Source of the DNA: Puccinia triticina
Taxonomy: Eukaryota > Basidiomycota > Pucciniomycetes > Pucciniales > Pucciniaceae
DNA length: 64,000 bases
Reading direction: 5' to 3'
Assembly (NCBI RefSeq): GCF_026914185.1
Contig: NC_070558.1
Span: 2,790,001 to 2,854,000 of the forward strand
Shown here: piece by piece, positions 11,011-22,869 of the stretch
Layout: the number at the start of each line of letters is the position of its first letter
How positions within the stretch are numbered: position 1 is the first letter of the stretch
Translations under genes and position numbers: made by a program
Notes under the pieces: model-generated
What the model was told of the DNA's origin: nothing
What the model saw: only the letters and a program-made list of their open reading frames with translations
Databases searched by the model: none

Positions 11011-13814
11011 ATGAGCTGGCACGTCTTCTTGCTTGTATCGATCGCCGTCTTATCTAGTGCCTCTGGCGCACCTGGAAAGCCGGAAACCAACCATTTTGTG
11101 AGTGAGGGAGGTGTCCCTCTGGCCTGGGACCATCGAATCTGCCCTACGTACGCACAGACGATCGCCACGCAGTCCTCACTCTCCGACTCGCCCATCATCC
11201 CCGTGCCCAATCGCCGCCCTAGTCCACTCTGCCGGACATTCAACTCGACGAGCCTGGAGATCTTGATCTCGAAGTTTAACGGACACTTCAAGGATGAAAG
11301 ACTGGCCAGGCTGTTCGAGAATGCGATCTCACAAACGCTCGACAGTACAATTAGATGGTTCTCACCTGAAAAAAGTGACACTGAAACTTATATAGTCGCC
11401 GGCGATATCCCCTCAGAATGGCTAAGAGACTCCACAAACCAGGTATACATTTTCCCAGCCTTACTACGTGTTGAAGCTCTCTTCTGCCAGAAGTCCTAGC
11501 TTCGCTGATAATACGTTGCTGACATTCACAAAAAAGGTGAATGTTTACCTTCCCCTGATAGAGAACGACAAACCGCTGAGGCAGTTGATCTTGGGTGTGA
11601 TTAACTTGCAAGCAAAGTGAGTGCAGTTGTTTAGGGTCTATTGACTTTCCATTTGCTACAAACGAGTTTCTGAGATAATGTGTTTTATTAAAACTTGCAG
11701 ATTTATCACCGAGGGTGTTTATTGTAACGGCTTTTATCCACCCAAAGAGAGCCACATCGAGATCGACCCCAAAGCTACCCCGGGCTTGATCCAGCCTGGT
11801 GCTTCGGCTTCCCTGTAAGCTTTCCAGCACGATTGTTCGCCATTCAGGCCGCTGAATGCCAATAGTAGCCAGTGATTCTGAGCGGTTCTGATTCACTAAC
11901 TGGAATTCATGGCGTTTGAATTTTGATCCGACCAGTTGCGAACTAGGAGTTGATGGATTGGCTTCATTCTTGGCTCTCTCTAACCGGTTCCATTCCATTA
12001 CTAATGAAACAACCTTTGTTACCCCTACATGTTAGTCTGGTAAAGTAGCAAATAAGTCTACTAGCACAGATGATCCAGTAATTCATAGCCCGTACTTCTC
12101 AACTTGAACTTGATATCATAGGGCTCAAGGCAGTCGAGCTATCACTTCAAGTTTTCGAGGATGAATCGCGCGCACACTTAGGTTCGACTGGCAGCAGTAA
12201 GGGAAAAGCTCACAACGTCGCTTCACCGGTAAGGGTTTGTCAGCATGTCTCGTGCCGGTGTCGTTATAACTGATATCATTGCCTGGTTTTCCAACTTCCT
12301 ACCCCTACCGCTAGGGGCCATCAACACCAGCTACGGACGAAGGCGTCCGCCACCCCCATGCCTACATTGGACTTGTTGGTACTCGTTTGAGACCCTCTAA
12401 TGAGGCTACAATATTCCCGTACAACGTACCCGTGGTGAGTCTTCCGAAACTTTGGGTCATCCTGCTGGCACTGTTCCATTTGTGAATCAGTCTCTGATCA
12501 GCACTCGCTTTTCTCGCAGAACGCGATGGTTTCTGTGCAGACCTCTCAGCTGGAAAAGCTCCTAGGCTCGATCCCCTCATCCCCGGTATCTCTGGCACGG
12601 CGGGCAGCCGCGTTATCACACAACATCAATAAAGCGCTGGGTGTGCATGCGGTCACGACCCACCCCACAGGGGGAAGGGTTTACGCTTATGAGCTGGATG
12701 GTGAGTGGTTAAAGAAAACAATCAAAGAAACAAATTCTGTTGAGAAGACGGTCATCAAAAGAGAACCAATGCTTACATCAACCAATTACGGTGCAGGTTT
12801 CGGCTCGACTGTAGTTATGGATGATGCAGCTGTCCCGTCGCTTCTTTCATTGCCGTATATCGGGTGGGAGTCACTCAATTCGACCATTTTCAAATCCACA
12901 AGACATCTAGTCACCTCTCCCCACGGAAACCCATTCTTCTTCAATGGCACGCGTGGCTTTGGAATAGGATCATCGCACACGTCAGTCCGACCCTTTCGAT
13001 CAACCCACTTCGCCCTGAAAACGGGAGAAAATGGGGACACCTTTTCACAATCATCTTCAATCATGGAAAGAAATTCTAACATTTTGTTTCTTCAATTCTG
13101 AAAATAGTGGGCCTGGTAACATATGGCCTATGAGTTTAATTACTCTTGTAAGTACCTGTCTTGCCATATTGCCAAATTTATACCCTACAATACAAAGTGC
13201 TAGCTCGCTGGCTAACACATCTTGGTGTTTATTTTTAATGTTGGCAGCTTTTCAGTAGTGAAAGTGACGAAGAGATCGAAGCAATCCTGCAAATTTTGAT
13301 TGAATCCACCCAAGGTTATGGTGTACTACATGAAAGTTTTGATGCCTTGTGAGCGCTCCCCTACCGGGGCCTACCTGTTTTCCCTCAAAAGTTCCCTCGA
13401 GGAGGTGTCTTGTTTGCTGACTACTTCCATGTACATGGAAATAACAACCAAAAAAAAAAAAAAAAACAGCAAACCTGAAGAATTCACCAGGACATGTGAG
13501 TCAGGAGACCATCGAATGTAGCGTGTGGCGTCGAATTATTTGTAGTCTCAAAGCTGATGACTCCAAATCTCTTCATAGGGTTTGCATGGGTAAATAGTTA
13601 CTTCGCAGAAGCGATCCTCTACCTTGCCGAAACAAAGCCTCGCATGATCTTTAAAGACTCTCAACCGATCTTACTTACCAGGTATGATTAGGTTCATCTT
13701 CTATGTGTCTTCTCAATCATTATATTACATTTTTGAAAAGACCCTTTCATACTGAGTCCAAAACGGTTATTTAGTCGAGGTAACTTGGCGTGGTATGGAG
13801 GTTTAAAACACTAG
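11011..13814 (+). CDS. Secreted exo-alpha-1,6-mannosidase, glycoside hydrolase family 125
   Basis: The exons are 11011-11442, 11537-11616, 11701-11814, 11936-12030, 12122-12228, 12315-12434, 12520-12700, 12797-12980, 13108-13147, 13248-13348, 13470-13495, 13579-13681 and 13775-13814. They total 1623 nt, or 540 residues, and every phase agrees. The family motifs are in order: GDIPSEWLRDSTNQ, DGLASFLALSN, LRPSNEATIFPYNVP, YELDGFGSTVVMDDAAVPSLL, a GIGSSHT/GPGNIWPMSL block, a HESFDA block carrying the conserved glutamate, and EEFTRTWFAWVNSYFAEAIL. The family releases mannose from alpha-1,6-linked mannosides, as in N-glycan or cell-wall mannan turnover. The ATG at 11011 gives a typical signal peptide (hydrophobic FLLVSIAVLSSASGA). 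An in-frame ATG at 10948 would add 21 residues before it and is less likely. Exon 11 is only 26 nt. Confidence 0.9.
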
Positions 13815-14210
13815 TTCCACAGGCTGGCCTCGCGGATCCTATCAGACGTCAGCTTTATCAAAATGTATCTCCGGATCATCGTCCGCATGAATGCAGACTA
13901 GAGGCAGTTCATTCGGCTGTTGTTCCTCAGACTCGATCATTCGATCGACGAGCTCTTGTCATTTTCCCCCTCATCCGCTTGATACATTCAATTCGCACTT
14001 TAGTAGACTAGGTCCATTGTATGTATGTGTAAGATGCGGGTACTGGTCGGTAACCTAAATGTATGAATTTTTACATTTTTTTACAAAGTGTTGTGACCAA
14101 ATTGGTATGAATGGGATCTGAAACCCAAAAGGGTACGCACCAAACATGCCTTAAATCTGAATTTCCGCTGAAATTCAGTTAAATCCACTAAAAACCTGCA
14201 GAACCCCGCT
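13815..14210. other. 3' flank of the GH125 gene, no gene seen
   Basis: The sequence has AT-rich stretches and T runs consistent with a 3' UTR and spacer. No conserved coding or repeat signal is seen before the LTR that starts near 14211. Confidence 0.5.
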
Positions 14211-14433
14211 TGTCATTGGTTTTTTTTGGTTCCCCGGCGGGATTTTGCCCCAAGCACAGGCACAAACTCACATGTACATAGACTACACGTACATGTCACG
14301 GACCATACTCAAGGTTTGAGAGGCTGGAGATCCAAGCCTCTTCCTCATCCTGCAATATACCATCTTGGATCCAGAACCCCCAGAACCCCAGACCCCAGAC
14401 TCCATCTTCCTCTCCCTAGAACAGACCATAACA
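14211..14433 (+). repeat. 5' LTR of the degenerate Ty3/gypsy element
   Basis: It ends in ...CATAACA like the right copy and matches it closely from about 14262. The first 50 bp are diverged. The start TGTCATTGG is chosen by alignment to TGTTATGAG of the right LTR. No clean target duplication could be matched to the far end. Confidence 0.65.
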
Positions 14434-14638
14434 TATTGCAGGATCTACTTCACGGAGACAAAGACTAAGAACCCAACAGACCAACAAGAAACAGATTGCT
14501 CCGCCTCCAAAACCTTGAATATCCCAACTCCAAAACCTTGAATATCCAGTACTCCGCTCTCAGAAACCCAATTCTGCCCTTAGAAACCTTGGATATCCCG
14601 CTCCAACATCACAGCCAACCCTTGTTATCAGCAATACA

Positions 14639-15303
14639 ATGGATGCCTCCAAAGCCGCCAAACTCCGACAACAACTGGCCAACATTACCAAGAAGGCCAA
14701 TGAAGAAGCAAAAAAACATTGCCAGGCCAAGGGCAAGTTGGAGGACGCACTCCACACCCAGAACCCACCCCTCCCCATACCGACTGCTGGAGCGGAGGTA
14801 GCAGCAACCAAGGCCCCCAAGGTTGCCCAACCCAACAAGTTCAATGGCAAACGCAGAACGGCGGCGGAGATGTTTGCCCGGCAGGTTGGCATCTATATGA
14901 CCTTGAACAAGGCCTTATTCCCAACGGACTTGACACAAATCTATTTGTGTCCTTGTACATGACCGGAACCGCAGGCGTATGGGCCGCCCCATTCCCCAAC
15001 CAAGCGGCGGCGGACCCGCCAACCCTGACCTAGGCGGAGTTCACGGTGTCCTTCCGTGCCATGTTTTTTGACCCTGAAAAGAATGCAAAGGCGGAACAAG
15101 CCCTCCAAGCGTTGAAGCAGACCGGCTCTGTGGCGGACTACACCCACTCCTTTGTCCAGCATGCTTCCGCAGCGGGATGGGAAGTCCCCACCCTGATCAG
15201 CCAGTACCGCCAGGGCCTGAAGCAGGACATCCAGATGGGGCTCATTGTTTCCCGCACCGCATTCACAACTGTTAATGAGGTTGCTAGCTTGGCATGGCAA
15301 TGA
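14639..15303 (+). pseudogene. Ty3/gypsy gag (frameshifted)
   Basis: The ATG at 14639 opens MDASKAAKLRQQLANITKKA, a coiled-coil-like gag N-terminus. A retrotransposon-gag capsid region follows (QPNKFNGKRRTAAEMFARQVGIYM). The frame shifts near 14935 and a TAG interrupts at about 15031. The capsid then resumes (EFTVSFRAMFFDPEKNAKAEQALQAL) to a stop at 15303. The broken frame means no full capsid can be made. Confidence 0.75.
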
Positions 15304-15864
15304 GCGGAGCGGACACCGGTACAGCGCCGACCAAACAGAAGATCGACCCCGACGCCATGGAGCTATCAGCGTTAAATGGGCAACTCTCCAAATCTGAGAA
15401 GGCCTGGATGATGCGGGAAGGACTCTGTTTGTGATGCGGAGTGCAGGGCCACATATCCCGCAACTGTCCAACCAAGAAGGGAATAGGCCGCGGCAATGGA
15501 GGATCAGATCCGCCAACTAGTGGAAGGGATGGCGGCAATAGGCGGAGGCGGACCAGCGGATAAAGGTGGAAAAGGCCGGGCCGACTTGTCAAAAAATGGA
15601 GGTGCTCAGGAATGAAGGTTGTGCCTTTCCTGAGCGCGGCGGAGTTGTCTTGTAGTATTGGTGCTAGTCAAACTTTAAACAGAGATGAAATTGATCCCGA
15701 TGTTTTATCTCTTGCACCATCACAACTCCCAGAGCCGCAACCCAGACCCCCTTGCCTCCTGCCTCCTTCTTGATTGATTCCAGAGCAACCCACGATGTGT
15801 TGAGTGAATCCTACGCCGCCGCGGCGGGATTACTTTGCAACGCCACCGCCTCAAGGTGGACCGT
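15304..15864 (+). pseudogene. Ty3/gypsy zinc knuckle and start of the aspartic protease (broken)
   Basis: A CCHC knuckle remnant (CGVQGHISRNC) is readable at about 15436-15470, followed by a degenerate linker. The protease start reads IDSRATHDVLSESYAAAAG near 15775. The expected catalytic triad is D-S/T-G, but here the glycine is arginine (GGA to AGA type change). The protease is then cut by a solo LTR at 15865. Confidence 0.6.
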
Positions 15865-16910
15865 TGTAAGACTCAAGAGGTGTCTTGAGACCCTTTTGCT
15901 GAATGGCAAAAGGTATGGCTGAGGTGCAAGCTCTGCCTTTCTGTATATCAGGAAACAAGACCACCAAGGTAAGCTTGGCAATTTATCTTGTGATAGGATA
16001 TGCTCAAAGATGAGATATATAAGAGGATTGTTGTCAATGTCTGAGGTTGATTGGGTTATTGATGCATAAGATAGGTGACGGTGACTTGATTTCTCAAGTG
16101 GGGCTTGAACCTAGGTCCTTGGCCTGGGGGTATATAAGTTCAAAAAGTGAGGGTTGATGAGGGTGAGAGGGAGCTAAGCTCAACCAGGAGTGGAACCGGG
16201 GACTGGGTTACTGGTGAAAGGTATGCAAACTGAGTGGTGATATAAATTTTAAGTAAAGTGTGAAAGGTATGTGAACTGAGTGGTGATATGAACTGATAAC
16301 TGTGATATGGATAGATTAGAGGATAATATGAGTGGTGATAAGTGAGTAGGGAATATAGACCGCCGGATGGCATGAGGAGGGAACAACTGGCAGGCAGAGG
16401 CCTCCTTATATAGACAATGATGAGGGAATTTAGCTCCAGGGGAGCAGCTTTGAGGGAATTTGGCTGGTGAGAAATTACAACTGAGGGAATTTAGCTAGAC
16501 TATCTACAATGCATCCCTTTCATATGCAAACAGGATCATATATATTCATACAAGGATTTTCTAAGACCAAAGATATGCAATTGTGAAACAAACACGCAAA
16601 GAGAAAATAGGAGGTGAGGACTGATAAAAGGAAGGAAGAAAAGTAATTCATGTGTTGTATGCATTTATGCCAAGTATGATAGCCAAGAGTTGAGTTTGTG
16701 TGTGAACCCACTCAGACTGGTGCGTGAAAGGGGTGATTTGTGTATCTTCTGATCTGGTAGAGATATGATTGTGGTTTCAGTGGGTGACTAGGGGTTATTT
16801 TGGTCCTAGATTCCATTTTATGATGTCCATTTGGCTGTATCTTGAGGCATTTTGTGAGTACACATAAAAGTTTGAATTTTTCTCCTACAAACACAGGAAT
16901 AATGAACACA
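15865..16910. repeat. Solo LTR inserted in the gypsy protease
   Basis: The insertion starts TGTAAGACTC and ends GAACACA, is 1046 bp long, and is flanked by CCGT (ACCGT if the shared A is counted) at 15861-15864 and 16911-16914. Removing it rejoins the protease frame (RWTV/LGFDGSTSQAV). It contains AT-rich repeats with a GAGGGAATTTAGCT-like motif (about 16420-16495). No coding signal is seen. Confidence 0.7.
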
Positions 16911-18119
16911 CCGTCTTGGGATTTGATGGATCCACATCCCAAGCGGTTTATGAGATTGACATGACCCTGAATGAAGAACCCCACCCTTCAAAATTTATCA
17001 TTACCCAACTGAAAGACACCTACAACAGCATCCTCAGGATGCCATGGATCCGCAAACATGGATACCAAATTGACTGGACCACCCACACCCTCCGCCCTGA
17101 CCACTCCAACATTGCAACTGCCTCCGCAGTTTTGTCCACTCCAAAAACATCCTCAACAGAGGGCCAAGGGCCCATGATGGGGAAATCTAGGATTCGTGAC
17201 AAGGGGGCGTGTGTTTTACTGCCCCCGCAATGTGAGTTCAATAGACTACCCTCATCCATACTCCCTGAAACGGCTGGCAAGCTTGTTTTCCCCGTAGATA
17301 GTACTCCACACCCCGACTGGAATCCCGCCCCTCCGCAACCTGAATGGAACCCCGCCAACCCCGCCGACAATTTTGCTGCTGCTTTGGTGGTATTGTCCAC
17401 TCTGCAAACATCCTCAACAGAGGGCCAAGGGCCCATGATGGGGAAAGCTAGGATTTGTGACAAGGGGGTGTGTATTTTACCGCCCCTGTAATGTGAGTCC
17501 AATAAAGTTTCTCCACAATCATTCTCTGAAGCAGCTGGCAAGCCCCTTTCTCTCCCAGAACTTTACACTGCAGAGATTAGCGCCGCCAAAACATTGTGGT
17601 TGACTTCTGCCCGGCTAGCGGCGGCGGGAAAGGCCACTATGGCAACACGGACCACCAGAGAACTAGTCCCGCAGTGCTACCATTGATTCATTGACATGTT
17701 CCAAAAATCCAGCGCTAAGAGCCTACCGCCACAAAGAAAGTATGACTTTTGTGTTGACCTAGTCCCCGGAGCCACATCGCAAGCAAGCCGGATCATTCCA
17801 CTTTCACCGGCGGAGAACCAGGCACTCAATACACTGATTGTGGAAGGACTGGCCAGCGGAAAAATCCGGCAAACCACGTCACTATGGGCGGCCCCAGTTC
17901 TATTCACCGGGAAGAAGGACCAAAACCTCCGCCCCTGTTTTGACTACCAAAAACTCAACGCGCTGACAGTGAAGAACCACTATCCCCTTCTGCTGACCAT
18001 GGTCCAGGTTGACAGCCTGCTAAATGCCAACACCTTCACGAAGCTGGACCTCCGCAACGCCTACAGAAACCTCCGTGTGGCAGAGGGAGATGAGGACAAG
18101 CTAGCTTTCATCTGCAAGA
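16911..18119 (+). pseudogene. Ty3/gypsy protease end and reverse transcriptase N-terminal half
   Basis: FDGSTSQAVYEIDMTLNE to MPWIRKHGYQIDW is the C-terminal half of the protease. RT starts around 17690 with the primer-grip region and continues with the IRQTTSLWAAPVLF, DYQKLNALTVKNHYPLL and FTKLDLRNAYRNLRV blocks. The last of these carries the first catalytic Asp (KLDL). A TGA interrupts at about 17687 and a 257-bp duplication lies in the linker. The frame stops exactly at FICK-T, where the 21-kb transposon is inserted. Confidence 0.75.
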
Positions 18120-18162
18120 CACCAGGAGAGAAAGTGTTGCACTCTCTAGAGAGTGCCAGGCC
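18120..18162. repeat. Left terminal inverted repeat of the CACTA-like element
   Basis: 43 bp. It differs from the right copy at two positions (A for G at position 8, C for G at 25). The inner part also contains a short hairpin (CTCTCTAGAGAG). Preceded by target duplication AGA. Confidence 0.9.
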
Positions 18163-21100
18163 ACAATGTCTTTCAGGAACTCTGACTAATGTCGACCGTT
18201 ACGGTATGTGACGGTCAAGATGAATCATGTTGATGTCAAGTTGAAATCAATCCAATTTCACATGCCACTCATGACCAACCACTGATGGCAGTTGCAGGAT
18301 CAAATGCCAATGTTTAGTGCACATGAAGTTGAAGTTATGTTTGGCAAAATTTTCAGTCCTAGTGTATTCCATGGAATCGTGTCACACTCGGTGGAATAAC
18401 GGTGGTGTTAGTTTTAGGATGACCTCTGTGCAGACTGACCCAATCAAAGTTTAGCAAGAGCTCTCCTGCTATGAAGAGGGCATTATGAACAATAATTTTG
18501 AATCCCTCCGAAGATCATAAGTTACAAATTTGACTGGGTTGGGTGCACCATCTGGTGGAGCTCAGAGGTTCAACTTCCATTCAGCCACTTTGCCACACCA
18601 ACAGTTAATATTAGAGCCTTGCTGTCCAGTGTGTTTGTGTTAACTCATCACTATTGTAAGTTCAGAACTTCATCATCCTCTTCATTTTCCATGACCAAGT
18701 GAAACACAAGGATGATAATCGTGGAGCCCTCAGACTTCAGTTTTCAGAAATACAGCCAATTTCAACAGAGGAGGAAAAGGTAATATTTTTAAATGCTTTG
18801 CAACGGATGCCTGCTTCAACAATGGGCACCTGTGCTCAGTGTGATACAGGGAAATCCAAAATTATTCATCTGTGGCACAGGGCACCATGGCAGCCCTCAA
18901 CTTCTCCTTACTGACAGGCTTTTGAGCTGCTGGCCATATTTCATGAAAGGAAGGAGTCTGGCTGATGTGCGCTGTGGATGACCCCAAAAGAAGCACCTAC
19001 AAAGGTTCATCTATGTGTTACAAATGCATTCAAACAAATGATACTGATCACTAGGAGAAGGGCAGTCCTGATTGTTCATCAAGCCTTTCTCAGCAATAGA
19101 CCGGATCAGGAAAGATTGATTTTGGTGGGTGCTGGAGTATAGCTGTTGCACTTCAAGACTTGTTTGGACCAGTATCTTGTTTCAATTTTGGAAACGGAAT
19201 CAGATGCTCAACTTGGGAGAGATGACTGTTATTCCCAAGGCGTATGTCATCTGAAGTGTCCCAGTGGCAGCTCAGGTTAGATAAATCAATGTTTTTGACC
19301 CCTCAAGCAAGAGAAAAGCATGAAGGATGGCACATTCAATGGATAATTGGCTATTTGACAATGTAAATTTTGACTTTTCTGCCAGTACGGTATGCATTTT
19401 TGTTGCATGATCCCCACAGTATGAAGATAGGAGCATTTCATGTCAGCTTAAGATGAGCAGTTTCCATAAATATTGTCATTGAGGGAGCCCATGTGCAAAG
19501 GATCCGTCGTGTTGATCCATCCCAATTCCTCTGGAAAGATGCACTAAGAAGCTCCCCCTCAGTGCACAAATTCAACAGGAAATGACAGAGGCCAGAACAC
19601 AAACCTACCAACCGCAAAACCACCCTGCAGTGCGTAGTGGCCGCACTGCCAAAATCCGGTTGCAGCTGTGCCTGCCACAGCAAACTGATCAGTTGCTTCT
19701 GACTGCTGGGCTACCCATTTGCACACAGTCACAAAACCCAAGACACCACCACATCCACTAACTGATCAAACTCCACAATGACAAATATTGAGGTATGTAA
19801 AGGATTGATATATCTGACAGGCTGCAGTAGCTGCATTGTTTCCCATGACGGCATGAGTATCATGGACATCAGAGCCTGATTGTAAAGGAATAGTGGTGGT
19901 TGTCACCGTGGCTGGTCATGCTGTTGCTGATTAGTTTGCTCTGTCTCAACCCTTGCCTCACCCAAGTGAGGGTTTTCCCCCTATCTTACAACCATTTTTT
20001 CCGGGTTGCTCACCCTGGTGGATTGTCCACAATCCCTAGGTTGAATGTTGGGACTCTGGGTAGACTTGAGCACGAGTGAGTCGAATGGGATCCAGAAAAG
20101 GAAGTCTTTTCCCGGGGATAAGTTCAAATTCCACCCAAGGAGGTTGAGATCAGAGCTGCGCATGTACTATTCTCTGCTGACGGACAGTGGCATTTGTGAT
20201 AGAATAAATTAATGTCATATGAAGGGCAAACCAGAGGTGATCTCCCGCGGGAATCCTCATGGGAGGCTGGCCAGATAGAAGGTTGGTGGTGCAGCTAGTT
20301 CACCCGTCCCGCCAACTTTTTGAACAACCCATATGATCCCAGGAGTAAAAGACAGATGCAGACTTCGGTGCAGGAGATGGCGCAGCCAACTTGACAATGG
20401 GGCTTTGTAACCCAATATGGTATGTGGGTCGTGGAGGCCAACAGCGTTGGGCGAGAGGTTGGGAAGAATTCAGCATGTGTGTTGGCGTCACATTCAGAAA
20501 GCAATAATCCCTGCAGAGGCATCATCCGCGTGAGCGATCCACAACTGGGTTGTCTGTGAGGGCATGAGGGCTAACCACATTGCAGCCAGGGACTATGCAT
20601 GTTATAATTGGGGGTTCTGGTTGGCCACCACAAGAAATGTGATGCTCAGAAGGCAACCTCACAAAAACTCTGATTCATCATGTCTACTGCGTTTGAAGGA
20701 AGCAAGACCAGCTGCAAAAATTGAGTGGTGAACCGGATCATAGGTCATGCTGTGATGCTGTTCGATGTGTTACATGACGGCCGCCATGAGGAGGTTTTTG
20801 TGGTGATATTAAGTTCTAAGACGTGGAGGGGGGACATCAAACTGGTGAAAAGTTGATGGGCCTCTCCCATGTTGGACGCGAGATCATGTCCACCACGATG
20901 AACGGCCGTACGTTACGGTGGACATATGCGGCCTCACAAAAAGTTACCGGACAGGTGAGGGGCCGGGGCTCAATGGCCTTGGGGCATCAAGGAGAATGAA
21001 CAAAGGCTTGGTTGTGGGCAGGCGGGGCAAACCCAACAACCACAAGGGGCAACAAATGCACCCAAACAAGAATAGTTTGATTATTCACAACAGAACTGAC

Positions 21101-21317
21101 GCACCCAAAGATAAGAGTGATCAAAGGCGAGTGGGGACTGGCACGTGTGATTAATTTCATGTGCAGAACATTAACTGCCTGTGGAATCTGTGGAATCACC
21201 TGCACCATGCCGAGGCACAGTGCAAAGCTTTCCCTTTGTTGGCTGGTCATAGGCAGGCTTGGTCATAGCCAATCATTCTCGCGGCCAACAACTGATTCCT
21301 GACCTAGAAGTGTATAT
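18163..21317. other. Left subterminal region of the CACTA-like element, no confident gene
   Basis: About 3.1 kb with scattered short frames and no recognisable domain. ATGTCA/TGAAGT-like words recur in the first 150 bp. It contains the first 38-bp palindrome at 20887-20924. It may hold decayed exons (for example 18699-18914, +), but nothing joins into a convincing gene. Confidence 0.45.
20887..20924. promoter_or_regulatory. 38-bp quasi-palindrome, copy A
   Basis: It begins TGTCCACC, has CGGCCG at its exact centre and ends GGTGGACA. It lies about 0.4 kb upstream of the plus-strand gene that starts near 21318. Confidence 0.6.
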
Positions 21318-22269
21318 ATGCCTTGTCCTTTCGACCTACTTGGGCATGGGGCAACTGAAGCATCGCCTGATCTGATCCATCCATCTGTGATACCCTTGAA
21401 GATGATTGAGGTGTCCGGCAATATCCATCTCTCGAATACTGATCCGAATAACATCAAATATGTCGGAAATAAGATAGAGATAAATACGGTCATTGCTTTG
21501 CATCAGCTCCCCCCGGAAGTTTGTTCTAGGTCCTACCATGAGTACAGAGTTATCCTCGACTTGTCAGCCACATCTACAACAGTTCCTGCAATATTATATG
21601 ACTTCTGCACCCAGATTTTCTTTTCCGGCCAGCTTCTTGTACCCGTCAACTCAATTTCTCCAATTATACGTGTGGAGAAGCTGGAGTGGCAGGTTCATTG
21701 CGGAGAGTTTCCTCTCGCTCAAGAATTCAAAAGGACAAATGCCTTTGGGACGGTCTATGTTGTGAAGGTCCACGTAAACCCAATTGTAGGTTGTGTTGGG
21801 CACATTGAGGTTGTTGATCAGGACTTTCATCTGGTCAGTACTCCCCCATGTAACCATGATAACAGTTCTCAGTGCAGCAGGCCCACAGGAACTCACTTCA
21901 AATCTTACAGTCGAAGCCGGCTCACATCAAGCTCATCGCGAGGCACGGCCAAGCACACGAGGCGTTTCAGACTCTTCAACGTGGGGATTCCATTCGGTTT
22001 GGAGGTGCGGTGGAGGAAAGGTCACACTGTGACACAGGGTTGTTTGCCTTGGGTGTACGCAATTTGCTGGCTAATTTTGCCGTTTGGACGCTAATGAGAT
22101 GTGGTGGTTGCAGGTTGAATATGCGACAAAGCTGCAGCGATGCAATAAGACTGTTTACGGCTTGAGGAACTGTCCCAAAAACCGTTTCAAACTCCAAGTG
22201 AACAATTGGAACGGGCAATCAAGAACCAAGCAAAACCGCCGGAAGAAGGTTCATCACACCACTGCATGA
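21318..22269 (+). CDS. Element gene A: unknown protein, possibly OB-fold-like
   Basis: An ATG at 21318 opens a frame to 22094. The coding-like part runs to about 21833 (VSGNIHLSN..., FKRTNAFGTVYVVKVHVNPIVG, HIEVVDQDFHL). A second coding-like stretch in another frame starts near 21866 (PAHIKLIARHGQAHEAF, LQRGDSIRFGGAVEER, TGLFALGVRNLLANF). Joining them needs a very short intron (21834-21865) or implies a frameshift. The alternating hydrophobic pattern and glycine-rich turns recall small beta-barrel nucleic-acid-binding proteins, but this is speculation. I recognise no named family. It lies on the opposite strand to the transposase, with palindrome A upstream. Confidence 0.4.
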
Positions 22270-22869
22270 CCGTCGGGACACAGAGATGGGGTCGATTTAC
22301 CTTCCCCTCCCAGGCAGTTTCCAATTTGCTGTTTTCTATCTCTTTCTCATTGTCTGACGGCCTACTTGGCTCATGCTCTGTTACTGCTCTCATGGTTGTT
22401 TGTCAGCCAGCAACAACTGAAGTAGTGATCTCTGGAATAGCAGATAGCTCATTGGCTTGCTTGACTACCACCCAGGGCAAATACTCCTCGCCGGCTGACA
22501 TTATATGTCTGCCTAATAAAATCACGCTCTTGTTGTGATGAGCCTCCTCTGACCCAGGGAATGGGAATTTCTTGAGAGTAAAGAGACATACTAGCGCTTC
22601 GCGCGCGAGGAATACAACAAATGGCCAACAATTCAAACACAAGATGTTTCATTTACGCTATTTTGACCGTGGATTCAGACAGGGAGATCAGTGAGATAAT
22701 ATAGCAGAAAACAGTGATGCAGCGGCATGAATGGATATCTGACACGCAGAGAGAGGAATCTGAAGGTACAAGTTACACCTTTACTGTGTCATGACCAGGA
22801 TGGTCAATTGCTTATTTCTGCAGGTGCACAAGGCAGGAGAAAGGGCGATGTGGGGTTCCCAGCCCCCCA

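Noticed and set aside
11351..11998. 215-codon minus-strand frame
   Set aside because: It overlaps several validated exons and introns of the GH125 gene on the other strand.
16140..16500. CRISPR-like short repeats
   Set aside because: The repeated words are irregularly spaced low-complexity motifs inside a solo LTR of a eukaryotic genome.
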